Assembly (NCBI GenBank): GCA_016785225.1
Contig: JAFBJZ010000865.1
Coordinates: 434,001 to 498,000 of the forward strand
Length of the DNA: 64,000 nucleotides
DNA from: Psettodes erumei
Taxonomy: Eukaryota > Chordata > Actinopteri > Pleuronectiformes > Psettodidae
Reading direction: 5' to 3'
This document shows, piece after piece, positions 43,270-56,500 of the stretch (within the stretch, counting starts at the first letter, position 1; each line of letters begins with the position of its first letter). The translations under genes and the position numbers were made by a program. Below the pieces are notes generated by a model. That model did no database searches and had not been told where the DNA came from. It saw nothing but the letters and a program-made list of their open reading frames with translations.

Positions 43270-45661
43270 CTCATAGCCTGTAAAATCAATGTTTTCATTA
43301 AGGCCTTTTAAAAAGAAGATAAAAGTTGTTTTTTAAAAAATGAGGAAAAGGAGCAATTTAAAACGGGAATGATAAATCTAATAAGACTGTTGTGTTGACG
43401 CAACCTATACGGTCTTGGATTTTGAACTTAAACCTGGAGGGCGACGGTGACGCAGGCGCAGCAGAGCTCCCTGCTGACACATAAATGTACTGCTCAGATC
43501 TCCTGCGTCTGCTTTACAGGACGTATACGCATATGAAGCTCACACAACTGCTTCAAAAAAACATTTTAGGATAAGATCGAGATCTTCCACATCTATTTGA
43601 TGATCTCTAAAGATCCCCTTTAAGTTCTTTTAAGTTTATCAATAAAATAATAGATCTACCAGGGGGGATCATGTGGGCAAATGCATCACGAGTACTGGAT
43701 AACTGCGATTTGTTTCATTCCCATGGTCTGCAGGGTTGCTGCCGCAACTCGGAAGACTTAAACATTTCCCAATCGAGGCAGATTCCCTCACACCCCGTAC
43801 GATCTCAAGCCAGTAGGACAGACAAAACCTTCAACTTTTCCCACGCAGATAACGACGCAGCTGGACGGCAGCACGAGGCAGGTGAAAGGTTGCCGGTGGA
43901 TCTTGGGGTTTTCGAGTAAGCGGCGGAACTACCAAACGCATCAATGGACAACACCCTGTAAGAAATACTAAAATGCTTGACTGTATGATGGAGAGAAGGA
44001 AAAAAAAAAACCGTCAATAGTCGTCGTTTCTTCACAGCAATGAGAAGAAACAACTGCAAACACCAGCCAGCCTCACTCACTCAAGCAAAGTTTATATGAC
44101 AAACCTAAAGCTCTATTTCAAACGGAGGATTGTATCATGCTGTATGTTTTTAATAAAACAGTGGCAATATATATTAGCAGTGGCATTATATTACATTTTC
44201 TCAAATTCATTCTATACATACGAACTACATACATACACTAAAAGTGAACCTGCTAAAAAGAAATATCTATTAAAACTGTACATATGCTGGAATGCTTTTA
44301 ACATAATTGTTCATCACCACTGAATCTGAAGGCACTTAGAAGTGATACAGGCACATTCAAGTTCATAAGGACAGTTCATTTTGATTGTAACGGACTGAAA
44401 ATGAAAACTGAAAAAACAAACATCTTTCGAGAATGAGAATGATGATCAAGGACTGGAGTCAAGAAAAAAAAAAAAAAAACCAACACTTTCCAAAATCCAG
44501 AACCTTGCTCATGTGACAGGCGTTTTGCATGGCCTCTTGAAATAAACGTGCAACTCGCTCCCCCCTTCACCCCAAATTAAAAACAAAGCAAAGCTTAATG
44601 CAAATTTGAAGTCCGACAATATTTCTGTAACATTTGTTTTTGAACAGTTTTGGGGTTGGTTTTTTTTTGTTTTGTTTTGTTTTTTTACACGTACTAGATA
44701 CATATTTACAAGTTTGAGTTTCCCCTCAGTGTTTGTACCACGCTGGCAGTTGACCGACCCTGCAGGCTGATATCAGTCCTCGTGCCTGTATTCTTTACAA
44801 CACTAAGTTTCTTTGTGGGTGGAAAACGTCACAGCAACGGGCATCTCTAACCCGCCATGACAGTGAAAGCAAAACCAGACGTGAAATACTCGCATATCGT
44901 AGATCAGCTGTTGGATTTCAAGTTGTTTGGAGCAGATTGACGTTAACACACACACACACACACGCAGCGTAACAGGTGTGGTTACACATTTCACCTGCGT
45001 GCATACAGTATAGTAAACTGTGGAGCCAACGCTGTGGCCTCAGTTGTGTTGAGCTGTAAACGTGGTTGGATGGCTTCTGTGTAGGGGAACAGCACTGACG
45101 CTGCGCCCGATACCTGCGCTTTGTTTCAGTAATACTGAATTAACTTTTCTCCTGGTGTAACGGTCTCAGGGCGACTAAGAAGCTGAAAAAAAAAAAAAAA
45201 AAGGTGGGGGGGAACATGTCCGAGGGGGTGAATCCTTCTCACAGGCACTTGTTTGTATTCCTGAAATGATGAGGGCCATCTGACACAGGATGGATTTTTG
45301 TAAACGTGAAAAAAAAAAAATTGGCGGTTATTTGAGATAGACGGACAACAGAAACCATTTCCATAAAACTTAAAATACAGTTTTGTTGTCTATGGCTTGT
45401 GCTGAAGACTCGTCGTTTTTGCTCATTTGGACATATGTTTTTTCAGGGGGGGGGTTTACCATACGGCAATAAATTATTTGTTCCATAAAACTTTTTAAAA
45501 GTTCCTGGACTTGTTGGAACAGTAGTTTAAAAAAAAAAGTAATATCCTCTGGATAGGTTCGGACTTCTTTAAAAGTTTTTTTAAAATATTGAAATAAGGA
45601 ATCTTTCCTTACACGCTGCAAATATGGACTGGGCACATTTCCCACGGTGGAAGTCCGACGA
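43270..45661. other. Region between the membrane protein gene and the slc6a16 stop
   Basis: The part near 45661 should be the slc6a16 3'UTR (minus strand). A runs occur at about 44463-44480, 45184-45202 and 45310-45320. I see no supported gene; the frame at 43671-43919 has no homology or splice context. Confidence 0.5.
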
Positions 45662-48600
45662 TTACAAAAAGGAAGCGGAGGTCCCGTTCCTTTGGTCCAG
45701 CTCCGTCATGTCAGTCATGGGAGTTTCGCACTGAGCGTCGTCAGTGCTGACGATGCTGTACTGACCGGTCTCCGTATCTCTGGAGTTTCGCTTTGTCCTT
45801 TCCTTCAGTACAGCGTGGACCAGGGCCACTGGGACGGGCATCATGGCAAATATGATCAGTAGAGCCAGGACAGCGAGGGCCCAGCCAGGGTACTGCATGC
45901 GCTCCTCAGAGGCCTGGGGGAGGAGGGGGGAGCAAATGAATCACCCCAGAACTTAAACAACTTTTAACTACTACCCATTTGTTCTCTTTAAACACAACGC
46001 TCCGTACCTGCTCTTGGTTCCATGCCATGTACGTGGGGCGCGTGATGAACATGCGAATGGTGGTGGCTCCCAGCAAGCCAAGCATCGCAAGCAGGCAAAT
46101 GTACTTCCACAGATACTTGTAAACCACACTGGGGCGCCAGCCCAGCATTCCCTCAATGTCGTCAAGGAACCTGGGGTGGGAGGAGAGAGAGAGAGTGGTA
46201 ATCTTTCACAGTCTGACTGAACTTAAACGGAGTTTAAGATTTAAGTTCAGTCAGTCACCCACACACGTCATCAAGACCTCACCTATCCGCCCCATACAGC
46301 CAAGACACACTGAAGGTCTCGAAGACCACCACGATAATGAGGGGCAGAGTGGCGGAGTAATCGTCGAACATCATCACAAAGTAGTTCCCGCTGCGCTGGG
46401 TGAAGAGCAGGCCAATCAGGAAGCCGATGATGCAGCTGAAAACTGGACCAGAACAGACACGAGATGCAGTCAAGCTTTGTTTGCGTTTCTCCTGAACAAC
46501 AAAAGGTCTCTTCTTCAAGGCGTCGGCCACGTGAGCTGGTGGAGCGCCGGGCCGGCGGGAAATCGTATTTAGCCTCGGCTCAATGAGAAGATAAGGCTGA
46601 ATGTAAAACGTGTGTTTACTCGTGAGCTTGGTCTTGTTGTTGGCCAGCGTTTTGAAGCGGTCGGTGAGGGGGGCGAGGATGCCCTCCATGGTGCCAAACA
46701 TGGTGCTGAGTCCCAAGTTGAGCAGCATGAGGAAGAAGAGCGCTGACCAGAAGGGGCTTCCAGGCAGGAGCGACATGGCCTCTGTGAAGGCTATAAAAGC
46801 CAGGCCCGTGCCTTCCACACCCTGAACACAAACGCGACTGCCAACCTTTAGTTTTCATGTACACATAACAAAAATGGATTTTAGTTAGTCCAAAAAGTCA
46901 AGTCGTCACCTTCTGCATCTCCTTCTCCATGTCGCAGTCTGTTAGATTGCCAGGGATGCTACTTCCATACAGTTTGAACCAGGCCCTGTAGTCCTCGAGG
47001 TGCACAGAGCTGGGATCGTAGTAGTCGAAGCTCGGCATGTGGTTTACGTCCATGTGGCTGTTGTGAACCTGCTCCGTTAGCGCCTTCACGTTACTACGGA
47101 GGGGGCCGAAAAACACACAGTCATAAAACACGCATTTAATAAGATGTTATTCCCTCGCTTGCAACGAATCAACCCCGAGGGGTGTGCACGACACGTATTC
47201 AAATCGAATCCGGCCTGATGAGAAATGACGTAGGCCAATCAGTGTGTCGTTTGAAAATCCGTGCACAAGTCGGAAGTACCACCACTTGTGTCAAAAACAG
47301 GGTTTGAATAACCGTCTGTGACAAGCATGCCGATTTAGCCTGTTAGCGTACCTGACGACACACTCCATGGCTTTGCCTTTGGCGCGGAAGCCGAGCACAG
47401 CAAACACCACCAGGGTGGCCAGCACAGACGTGAGGAAGTTTATCGTGGAGACGGTGAAGGCATCGCGGTGGCAGTTGTTGTTCTTGGGATTGTAGGAGGA
47501 GTAGGCGATGATGGACCCGAAGCCGAGACCCAGGGCGAAGAAGACCTGCGTGGCCGCCTGCCGCCACACCTGCACGTCCGCCCAGATTTCCAGCTGGAAG
47601 TGCACACGGGGGAAAACAAACGGGCGCGTGAGGGAAACGTGCACGTCTGCCCCGACTTCTCCGCGCTCGGGGGGGGGCGGACGGGTCGGCCACGGGTACC
47701 TTGGGGTAGAACATGTAGGAGATTCCGTCTAAGGCCCCGTCCAGCAGCAAGCCTCGGACGAGGAAGCAGAACAGGACCAGGTACGGGAAGATGGAGGAGA
47801 AGTACATCACCTGGGGAGCGAGACAGAATGATTACTGTGTTAAAAGGCCTTAAGACAACTTCACAAAACACCCAGTACTTTATCACATATGTGAAGTAAA
47901 CGCAAGGCGAGGTCAGGAAGACGTTACCAAAGTCCACCGCCCTGTCTTCAGCTCAGGATGTGCCCCGCTATCGTCAGCGGTAACCATAGCGACCAAGGCT
48001 GTCCCACAGAGACTTTTTTTTTTGGGTAATAAATTGCAGGAAGGTCTAAACCCTCTGGAAACAGATAGAAAACTAACTTTCACGAGCTAATATTGAGATT
48101 TAGGTGAGCAAGGAAGTTCTTCCACATCTATTCAAATGGCCTTATGCGAACTGGAGTCAGTTCTGGGTACATATACACATCATTTGACGAGACAACATTG
48201 GATTTGGAGCCGGGGATCATCTCCCGAGAACTCTCTGCTTGGGCTCAAGGCGCTTCCGCTACAACGTAAGAGTGGATTTTTTTCCCCCCCGTTTTCAAGC
48301 CGATCAATAGTTAAGCCACCTCATTCCTGAGATTCCATCACCGACCGGAACTTTACCCAACTGAGGAGATCCCGTGCGATTTTCTCAACAAGCCAGTGTT
48401 TTCCAGTACGGCAAATTTAAGGGCTCTTCTTCGCACTTTTCGGGACGTAATGCTCAAGTCCTCTGCTCGGCTGGCTCAAAACTAATCCTGCTGATCAAAA
48501 GGAACTCAGTGCCATGGAGCTGAAAAGTCAACACTCTGAAAAGCCACGACGCGCCGCGCCATTACCTTGACTGAGGTCTTGATGCCCTTGAACATTCCCA

Positions 48601-49970
48601 GGCACACGATGGTCCAGGCTGCCAGGAGACAGCAGACGATGTAAGGGTTGAAGGAGTCCGTGTCATCAATCGAGTCCGTGATATCCAAAGCTTTGCGGTA
48701 CCAGAAATACGACGTGGGCGAGCTCTTTTCACATTCTCTTACTAGTGTGGGAGAAAAAAAAAAAAAAAAAAAGATGAGCCTTACATGAGACACATTTTGC
48801 AGTTTAATAACTGCGCGTGCCTTATCAGTTTCGGACCTTTATACCAAGTGTTTACCTGTTACATTCCCCTGTTCTGGACACTGGCTCCAAGGCAAAGGGT
48901 GCTGGAACGAGTTGCCAAGATAGAAAAGACTCCACGCGAGGATCACGTTGTAGTAGAGAGCCACAAAGAAACACACCTGAGGACATGGGAGAACAAAATG
49001 ATCAAGTTCAGATGAACCTGAACTTCACCTTTGACCACCTACTACTACTTATTCTACTTTCTATTTTATCCTTGAGTCCAAGTGCACGTCTGTGCCCAGT
49101 TTGAATAAATTCCACTTAATAGTGAGCTGCGTGTTTTGCAATTTCAACAACCGGCACACCTCCACACTGCACGGCTCTGTCCGGACACGTTATATGAGTG
49201 GGATGAATTCACCACTGCTCTTTCATCTTACACATGCAGCATTTGGCGATTTTTGTTGTTTTTTTACGCTGGTCGGCAAAGGTGTTCGAGCAAAATGGAA
49301 ATTTCTGAAGCAGAAGCGCGCGAGGCAAAAGGACACACCGAACACATGCGACGCCTGTATACACCAGTCTAATAGTCTTAGCAGGTGGGTGAATCATACG
49401 GGAAGTGTTGCCTCACCACGCAGCTGGAGTAGCCGATGCCTGCGAGCCTGGGGGAAATGTACCTCCACACCCCGATGCTGCCCTGTCGGATGGCCTGACC
49501 GGCCGCCAGCTCCAGGAAGAACAAAGGAATGCCCACGACCAGCATCAGCAGCACGTACAGGAGGAGAAACGCTCCTGAGGGGAAGAGTTCAGTTTGTTTA
49601 ACCCCACGCTGGCGTGGTTCTGCTGCTACCATTCCAAGATCGGAGGCAGACAGTTAATGCATGGACATGCACGGTTTAATAGCGTCATACACTCTGCAGC
49701 CGTGACATCCGCGTTTCCGCTGTCACCTAACACGGATGGGACGAAGGACGGGCGCTCACCTCCTCCATTCTGATGGCACAGATAGGGAAACCTCCAGACG
49801 TTGCCGAGCCCGACGCTGAACCCCACCTGAGCCAGGAAGTACTCTATTTTGCTGTTCCACCCCGCTCGAGCGGGAGGCTCCGTCGAGGCCTCCTGGCTCT
49901 CCTCGCCGCCGAACTCCGACTCCGCGGTTCCTGCCTTGTCATCTTCCGTCGGCAGGGGCTGTTTCTCCAT
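45662..49970 (-). CDS. slc6a16: SLC6-family sodium-coupled transporter of the SLC6A15/16/17 group, probably SLC6A16 (NTT5)
   Basis: Eleven exons give 659 residues: 49760-49970, 49417-49574, 48856-48976, 48566-48741, 47700-47810, 47352-47593, 46910-47093, 46620-46821, 46283-46442, 46008-46170 and 45662-45913. The total is exactly 660 codons with stop. The SLC6 helix-1 signature is intact (LAQVGFSVGLGNVWRFPYLC), as are helix 6 (QVFFALGLGFGSIIAYSSYN) and helix 8 (GTGLAFIAFTEA, FFLMLLNLGLSTMFGTMEGI). About twelve hydrophobic helices are present, with a long loop carrying N-glycosylation sites. Overall it resembles neuronal neutral amino acid transporters SLC6A15/SLC6A17; SLC6A16 is preferred because it neighbours SLC17A7 on human 19q13. 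The substrate cannot be read from sequence. The start ATG is the first base of its exon, after a strong acceptor. Confidence 0.9.
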
Positions 49971-50548
49971 CTACGAGAGGGAAAAGAAAGACAAATTAAA
50001 ACTACTTCTTCTTGTACATTTCTGAGGACTTTTAGGCAGTTGGTCAATTATTTCAGGGGAAATGAAATGAGAATGTTTCGGAGAGCCATTGATAAACGTA
50101 ACTGTTGTTGTCGGGATGTGGGAGTAAAATATAGTGGATTGGAAAGGTGTTTCTAATATTTGTCCACCCTGATTATGTAGATTAGAGTCAGACGTTAGCC
50201 TACGTTAGCCTAGCCCGCTGCGACTGATGAACTGGCACATGAACGTCCGCGTAAGCAGCCCGCCGTGCCACCGGGTGGTTGATTGCTCGTGTATTCACCT
50301 GGCAAGCCAGGAGGAAAATAATCCCGACAGTCCGATAAGCATCACCTCTCAACGTGCTTCATAAATCTATACGCCCATGCTGTCTGCAGTGACAAATAAA
50401 AACAGCCGTCGCCCCTTGGCGCGTTGAACAAAGTGAAACACGCCGGTGAGATACAACATGTAGCGTACATCCCCGCCCGTCTGTCTTTGTCCGGACTCGC
50501 GGTGAAAACACAGGGGGAAAACGAGCGTCTCTCACGCAGCAAACTGAC

Positions 50549-50650
50549 CTGGACAGTGTCGTGAGGGGACAGGAGGGGAGGAAACGCAGGAGGAGGCAGA
50601 AAAAAGAACTTCGCTTAAAAACAGTCGTTGATTGTTTGGTCCCTACAGAG
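50549..50650 (-). other. Probable 5'UTR exon and promoter area of slc6a16
   Basis: On the minus strand CCAG|GTCAGT at 50549 is a good donor. The first coding exon begins at its acceptor exactly at the ATG (49970), so a noncoding exon must lie upstream. The 5' boundary is not determined. Confidence 0.45.
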
Positions 50651-50659
50651 GAGGGCACA

Positions 50660-52600
50660 AGCACGTGTGGCAGCGGTTTACGCTAGCCAAGTTACTGTAG
50701 CGTATCTATTCGTCAAATTAAACGCAACGCACCCGATGCCAACACTGAACTCTGAAATATATATTTTTTTAAATATACGGAAACGTTTAATACTGAAGTT
50801 CTCTAACCGCCAGCGTATCCTCGCGGTCCACTGGCGTGGATCCGTGGGCTTGTTTCTTCCGCGTGATGCAATAATGCCTACAAGGCTGCGTTCATGGACT
50901 GCGGGAAAACTCAGCTGCCGCATCATCGAGCAATTCATACTTTGCTTATTGCGTGTGTATCTGCCGTTTTTTTCTAATTACTCGTCTAATAAATGTTTAA
51001 AAAATATCCACGGAGCCTAGGGTTATCCAAGTAATACCACAATGTAAAAGTATCACTCCACCCCTCAATCAAAAACATTATTAGAAAAAAAACTTATATA
51101 TTAAGTAGTTGTTTTGCTCTATTTTTACATATCATTGGATCATTATTATTACTGATCCACACTTTAGCTCATCTTAAATGGTCCTCATGGTGGCGCTCGC
51201 TCGCTCACACACACACACACACACACAGGACCGCAGGGGCCAAAAAAGCCAAAACACTTTTTTTTACAATCCAACACGTGTGATTGGACGGTACCAGTTA
51301 AACACTAAATAACGTGTTTTGCTATTTGTATTCATGGGTGGAGTCGCCTGTCAATAAAAAAAACAAACTTCAAATTATAATGTTGGCAAAGTTGATGAAA
51401 TTGAAATGGTTGATCGACTTTAATCCGCCTCACCCTGCTTCTCAACATAACACGTGGCAAAATAGCACTTCGCCTTCTGCTCCTGCTCCTCTCTCCTATC
51501 TTTGAACGTTTCACGTGTCCAAGCGTTGCGTTTTGGATTTACGGGGAAAACATGAAAGAAAGAATTCATAGCTGATGCAATAGTCTGCAGCCTCTCGTCA
51601 AACACGTCTTTTCTTACGGCTAACTGTCATAAATGAACATGAAAACTTTATATTCAGATTCTTCAAACTGCAGGTACTTGAAGCTTATCAGCCCCTCGGG
51701 GCTTCTCTGTGTGATCCCGACGGTGACATTTCTCACACATACACATCCACACGCACGCACGCTCTCTGCCACGTAAGCCTGTTTTGTAGGTAAATAAAAC
51801 ACACAATCTGCTGGCACTACCATCCCATAAACTGCAGCGGCACCCTAGGCGCTGGGTAATAACGGCGCGCATTCATCAACTATTTACAAATACCTTGACG
51901 TATCAAAACGGCGGAAATTCTTCGGGGGAGAAAAAGTATCCACGCGTCCTCAAAGGAAAGTCAAGAGTGAACCTCGCTTGTTGCCACTTCACCCGACTCC
52001 GCCTATCTCCTCTATTGGTGGACAAAATGGAGACTTGGCCACCGACAATTAAGGACTGTTGTGAAATGTAACACCCCAATGTCCCGTCTGTACCAGGTAG
52101 CCCTCTGGAGGGCCGACTCACGCCATCCCCGAACCTGGTGTGTGTGAGAGTGCGTGTATTCTTTTAAGACTTTTGGTCAATTTTATTCCTCAGCATCAAT
52201 GGCTATATGTCGTTTAAAACCTCTTCAATGCATGGAATGATATTCTTAAAATTAATGTATTGAGATATATTAAGTCTAAAATACTGGAATCCGTTTAGAA
52301 AATATCCACTGTGGGTAAATTTGAATTCAGACTGTAAGACTCACAGATTTATTTTCTTTTTAAAAATTCCAAACTGAAAACACAGATGACATGAGCTGTC
52401 TCAGCTGGAGCTGTGGCCCTGCACTGTTTTCCCCCCTGAATGTGTCCCAGTGTGAAATACATGCAAGCCTGAGTACATACTGTAGGCGAGCAGGAAGGAG
52501 CATGGGTAAATATTTTTTATCTCTAAGGTGGGGAGGCACACTGGGCGGGATTGTGCAAGGTGACACGGCTGCGCTCCGTCGAAAAAGCCGTCACTACCGG
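50660..52600. other. Head-to-head region between slc6a16 and eps8l1
   Basis: It holds promoter-scale sequence for both divergent genes, a (CA)n run at 51206-51228, and no supported coding gene. Several short frames are present without homology. Confidence 0.5.
51206..51228. repeat. (CA)n microsatellite
   Basis: A short uninterrupted CA run in the slc6a16-eps8l1 intergenic region. Confidence 0.9.
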
Positions 52601-52738
52601 AGAGAGGAGCGTGAGACGCCTGCACTCGCGCTGAGACACGGGGGCAGGTTTCACTGTCAGTGTAAACACGCACTCACACGCGCACACTCACACAGCTGCT
52701 AACATCAGGGAGAAATCACAGGAAGCCTATCAACCTTG
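52600..52738 (+). other. Candidate 5'UTR exon of eps8l1
   Basis: A consensus donor (TTG|GTAAGT) follows 52738. No conserved coding is seen before it, so it may splice noncoding leader onto the first coding exon near 53523. The 5' end is unknown. Confidence 0.35.
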
Positions 52739-53522
52739 GTAAGTCCACTCAACATCCATTTCCAATCCACCACCTCTCTGTTGTGGTCAAAAACTCATTA
52801 GACCTCGTCATTTTGGACTTTTTTTCATTTCTAAATGTGGATACTACTCTGGATGTGTGTTTTTCTTTCTACTGGTTCCTAACAGGGTGATGTGCAGAAG
52901 TTGATTTCTCACAAACAAACTTTCTTTTAATGTGGACAATTCGGTTCTTAGGGAAAGGTATTTTCTCTCTCCGCTCAGGAGTAGTGACAAACAGTTCTCA
53001 TTTTGGACACGGCAATTTCTCAGACATTTCTTTCGACCTCAGAGCAAGTACGAGTCCAAACACAGCACTTTAGCTCTGACTGTGTGAACGGACGAGATGA
53101 AATGAGGACTTGTTTTGGTTTAGTATTCTTGTTGCGTTCTGTACTTATGCGCTCGTGATACCAGTGATTCCAGTATTGATGGTCACTGAAGAGCCAAGAG
53201 ATTGGACGGTGAGATATGCTGTCGTGTCGTCAGACTGGTTGGGGCGGCTCACTCGCACAGCATAATCCCAGGGTACTGGAGGTGGCTGACGTAGACTGAA
53301 ACACGGGAAGGGGACATTTGAATGAGAGTGTTCACGGGTACTGCCCAGAGACGTGTCAGTTTCAGGGGAAAGAACTTCCTGAATTAAAACAACACCATCG
53401 GCTGCAGACGCGCCATCTAAATCTCTGCATGGCTCAAAGGAACTTTGGCAACACCCTAAAATGTTTTCTGACCCCTTCTCTCCTGCTGTGAAGTCATAGA
53501 AAGCTGACACGGTGGCCGAAGG

Positions 53523-56500
53523 ATGACGAACTTCTCACGATATCTGGTTAACGTGAGTCTTATCTGCAACGCAGACACGCCTTACTCAACCGATTGCCTC
53601 AAAGAATAAGAAGCGTTTTAAGAACAAGACGTTTTAAGTTGCAATCTTCCTCATCATTACCTCTAAATCTCCGCTCGCAGCACCTGCTGACGTTCTCGCT
53701 CCAGAACGGGGACGTGCAGAGCGTGGAGGAAGCACAGGCACGTCTCTCCCTCCTGGCCCAGAACAAAAAGCTGTGGAGTCAGCAGATGTTCCTGGACGTC
53801 GGGGCACAGACCATTCAGCTCAGAGACATACAGAGTCAGGTGAGAACTGAAGATGCGGCGGTCAACAGGCCTGCGGGATTTCTATGCTTTGGGCTGAGAA
53901 ATTCCATTCCTATTTGCATGTGCGATAGCTTAAAAGTATGAGTTACTCCCCGCAGGATGAGCTGGAGACGTACTCCTTCAACTCCATCTACCGATGCGAA
54001 GCCATCAACACAGAAAAGCAGTTCCCATCCCTCCTCATGTTAATCTGCCAATCTGAGGATCAGAAGAAGCCGGACATCCAGTTCTTCAGCTGCGAGACTG
54101 TGAAGGTGAGTAATAACACGTGCCCCAGCCTTTTTCCTGCCTGACTCAGTGCGTCGGTTTGAACCGTCGACGCGGTTCAGGTTTTACAAGTGATGCCACT
54201 TCCAGCCTCTTATTCTCGCAGGCAGAAGAAATCTGTGACAACATCGCGCACTCAGTTTCGGGCTCCTCCACCGGCAGGAGTAAGGCTGTCCCCGAGGCCC
54301 TCAGGTACATCACACGCCCAAAACGGATGAAGAGTGTGACAAGTGTCCACTTTCCCTGTCTTGTTTTAATGGAAGAAAGCGTGTGTTTGTTTTCATACTG
54401 CATCGGATGGACGCCGAAATAAGAACAGACCCGCAGGCAGATGAAAGACAGACACAGATAAATACATAATACTCCATTAAACTGTCTGCTCTCTTCCCTT
54501 GTCACTTCCACTATGTCTCATGTTCCGCTGAATCAAAAGCAAAGTCTGGTGTCACCATCCGCCCGTCGGACTGAGAGAGGGAGGGAGGGAAACACAGAGG
54601 GCAGCGTAAACAGATGAGAGAGGGAGAGGGAGATACTCGTTTGACCAGTTTCTACATAACTTAAGAAGGTGTGACACACATAACAAGGCCATTGTGACAG
54701 AGAGCACAGAGAGAGACAGAGAGCCGGGGAGAGTAGGTGGGATGACGGAGTGCCGGCTCGGAGCCTGAAACGGACTACCTGCTCAGAAACCTTTCTCTTT
54801 GAAGGACGTGCGAAGGACAGACAGGTGCGGTAAGACACGCGGACAGACAGACAAACGAGGCGGCCGAGGGGGGGTTTAACGCCGAGATTCTGATTCAGTA
54901 ACCCGACGGGAAAAGTTCGGCACTCAGGAGGCGTTTGCTTATGTGCATGTGCAAGAGCAGAGACGGAAAAGTTTTTGACCGACACCGACCCGCGTCCTTG
55001 CCTTTTGCTTTTAACACTCGCTTGTTGCAAGCTGAGTTGTTTAAAGGGGAATTCAGATTGAAAGCACAGTCTTGTGTGCAGTACTGGCATAGCCATGACT
55101 AAGCACGGTCATACTGTTTACTGTACCTTCATAGTGGAATAAGGGCTGTGGCATTGAATTTCAGAGACGTCAACTCGCGTCTATTGATGGAGGAGTGCTG
55201 GGTTCTCTGATCCAACATGTCCTCATTCTGCAACCGGCCTTTGAACCTGTCAGAATGAGGATGAACCCGTCCGACAGTCAGAGTGTGTGTGTGTTCGTGA
55301 ACGTCGCATTCTCCAAGCCCTCACCGACGGGCGCTTTCTCATGATGTCGCGCGGCAGGGCTGAAACTCTCTCCTCGTTCCTTCAGGCTTCCTCAGAGCCG
55401 GGGAGAGATGATCGACCCTTACGAAATCCCGAGTCCCCCCGTCCCACATGCTCCAAATCCCCCGCCGGCACACCCCCCACCTTACCCTGGACCCAGAGGT
55501 AAGAAAAGTGTTTTCACAGGAACGTCTATGTGCAGTAAAAGTTGAAGAGGAGGTTAGGAGAGGCGTGAGACACTGTAAGTTGTATTTAAGGCGAAAGGCT
55601 CAGAAGCACAGAGATTGCTTTGTGTGTTTGCATTTGCACGGGGGTTGGAGCGGGGGTTTCAGGGGCGAAAAGTGGCAGGAATTCCAGATGCAGTGAAACA
55701 CCGAGGCCGTAGCTGAAAATGGATCAACCGAGTCCTCTCCTCTGTCCCCCAACAGCAAACACTTTGAACGGCGGGCCTGACGTCGCTTTCCTGCAAGCAG
55801 AGAGAGAAGTGGTATGTCCTCCTCGTCGCCTGTTGCGTATTTTCAGAGCTCCATACCTGCACAGCATAGAAAAACTGGTTCTCCCTCCGCCACCTTCCCC
55901 AGGGGATCCTCAACCACTGCTTCGACGACATCGAGAACTTCATGGGCAAGCTGCAGCAGACGGCAGAGGCCGCGACGGTGCTGAACCAGAGGAAGAAGAA
56001 GAAGAAGAAAAGCAAAAAGCAAAGCACTGAAGGTAAAGAGACTGAGTTTTGAAGGTGATGTTCACAAAAAGTTTTTAAAAAACTGTCTTTCAAATGTAAC
56101 ATTTGGTTGCAATAAGAGTTTTTTGTACCTGTGCGTATCTCCATTTCTGAACCACAGAAGATTTACTCACTGCAAAGGCCCGCCCACCACCAGAGGAGGA
56201 ATTCATTGATATCTTCCAGAAGTTCAAATATTGCTTCAGCCTGCTGGTGTGTACTCAGTCAGGTCACATTTCTTTTCATTTCTTTTTTTTTTCGAAATTA
56301 AATTCCTCTAATTATTTCTTTACAGGCCCATCTGAAATCAACCATCTCCAATCCTTCCTCAGAGGAGCTGGTTCACCATGTGTTCAAACCTTTGGACATG
56401 GTGAGTGATACGGTCCCACAACCTCTCCACCAGCCGGGGCTTTTGGGGACAACACCTGTTGGTGCTATTCCTATTACGGGGTGGGACATGACTAGCATCT

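Noticed and set aside
43671..43919. 82-codon plus-strand frame between the membrane protein gene and slc6a16
   Set aside because: No recognisable motif, signal or splice context.
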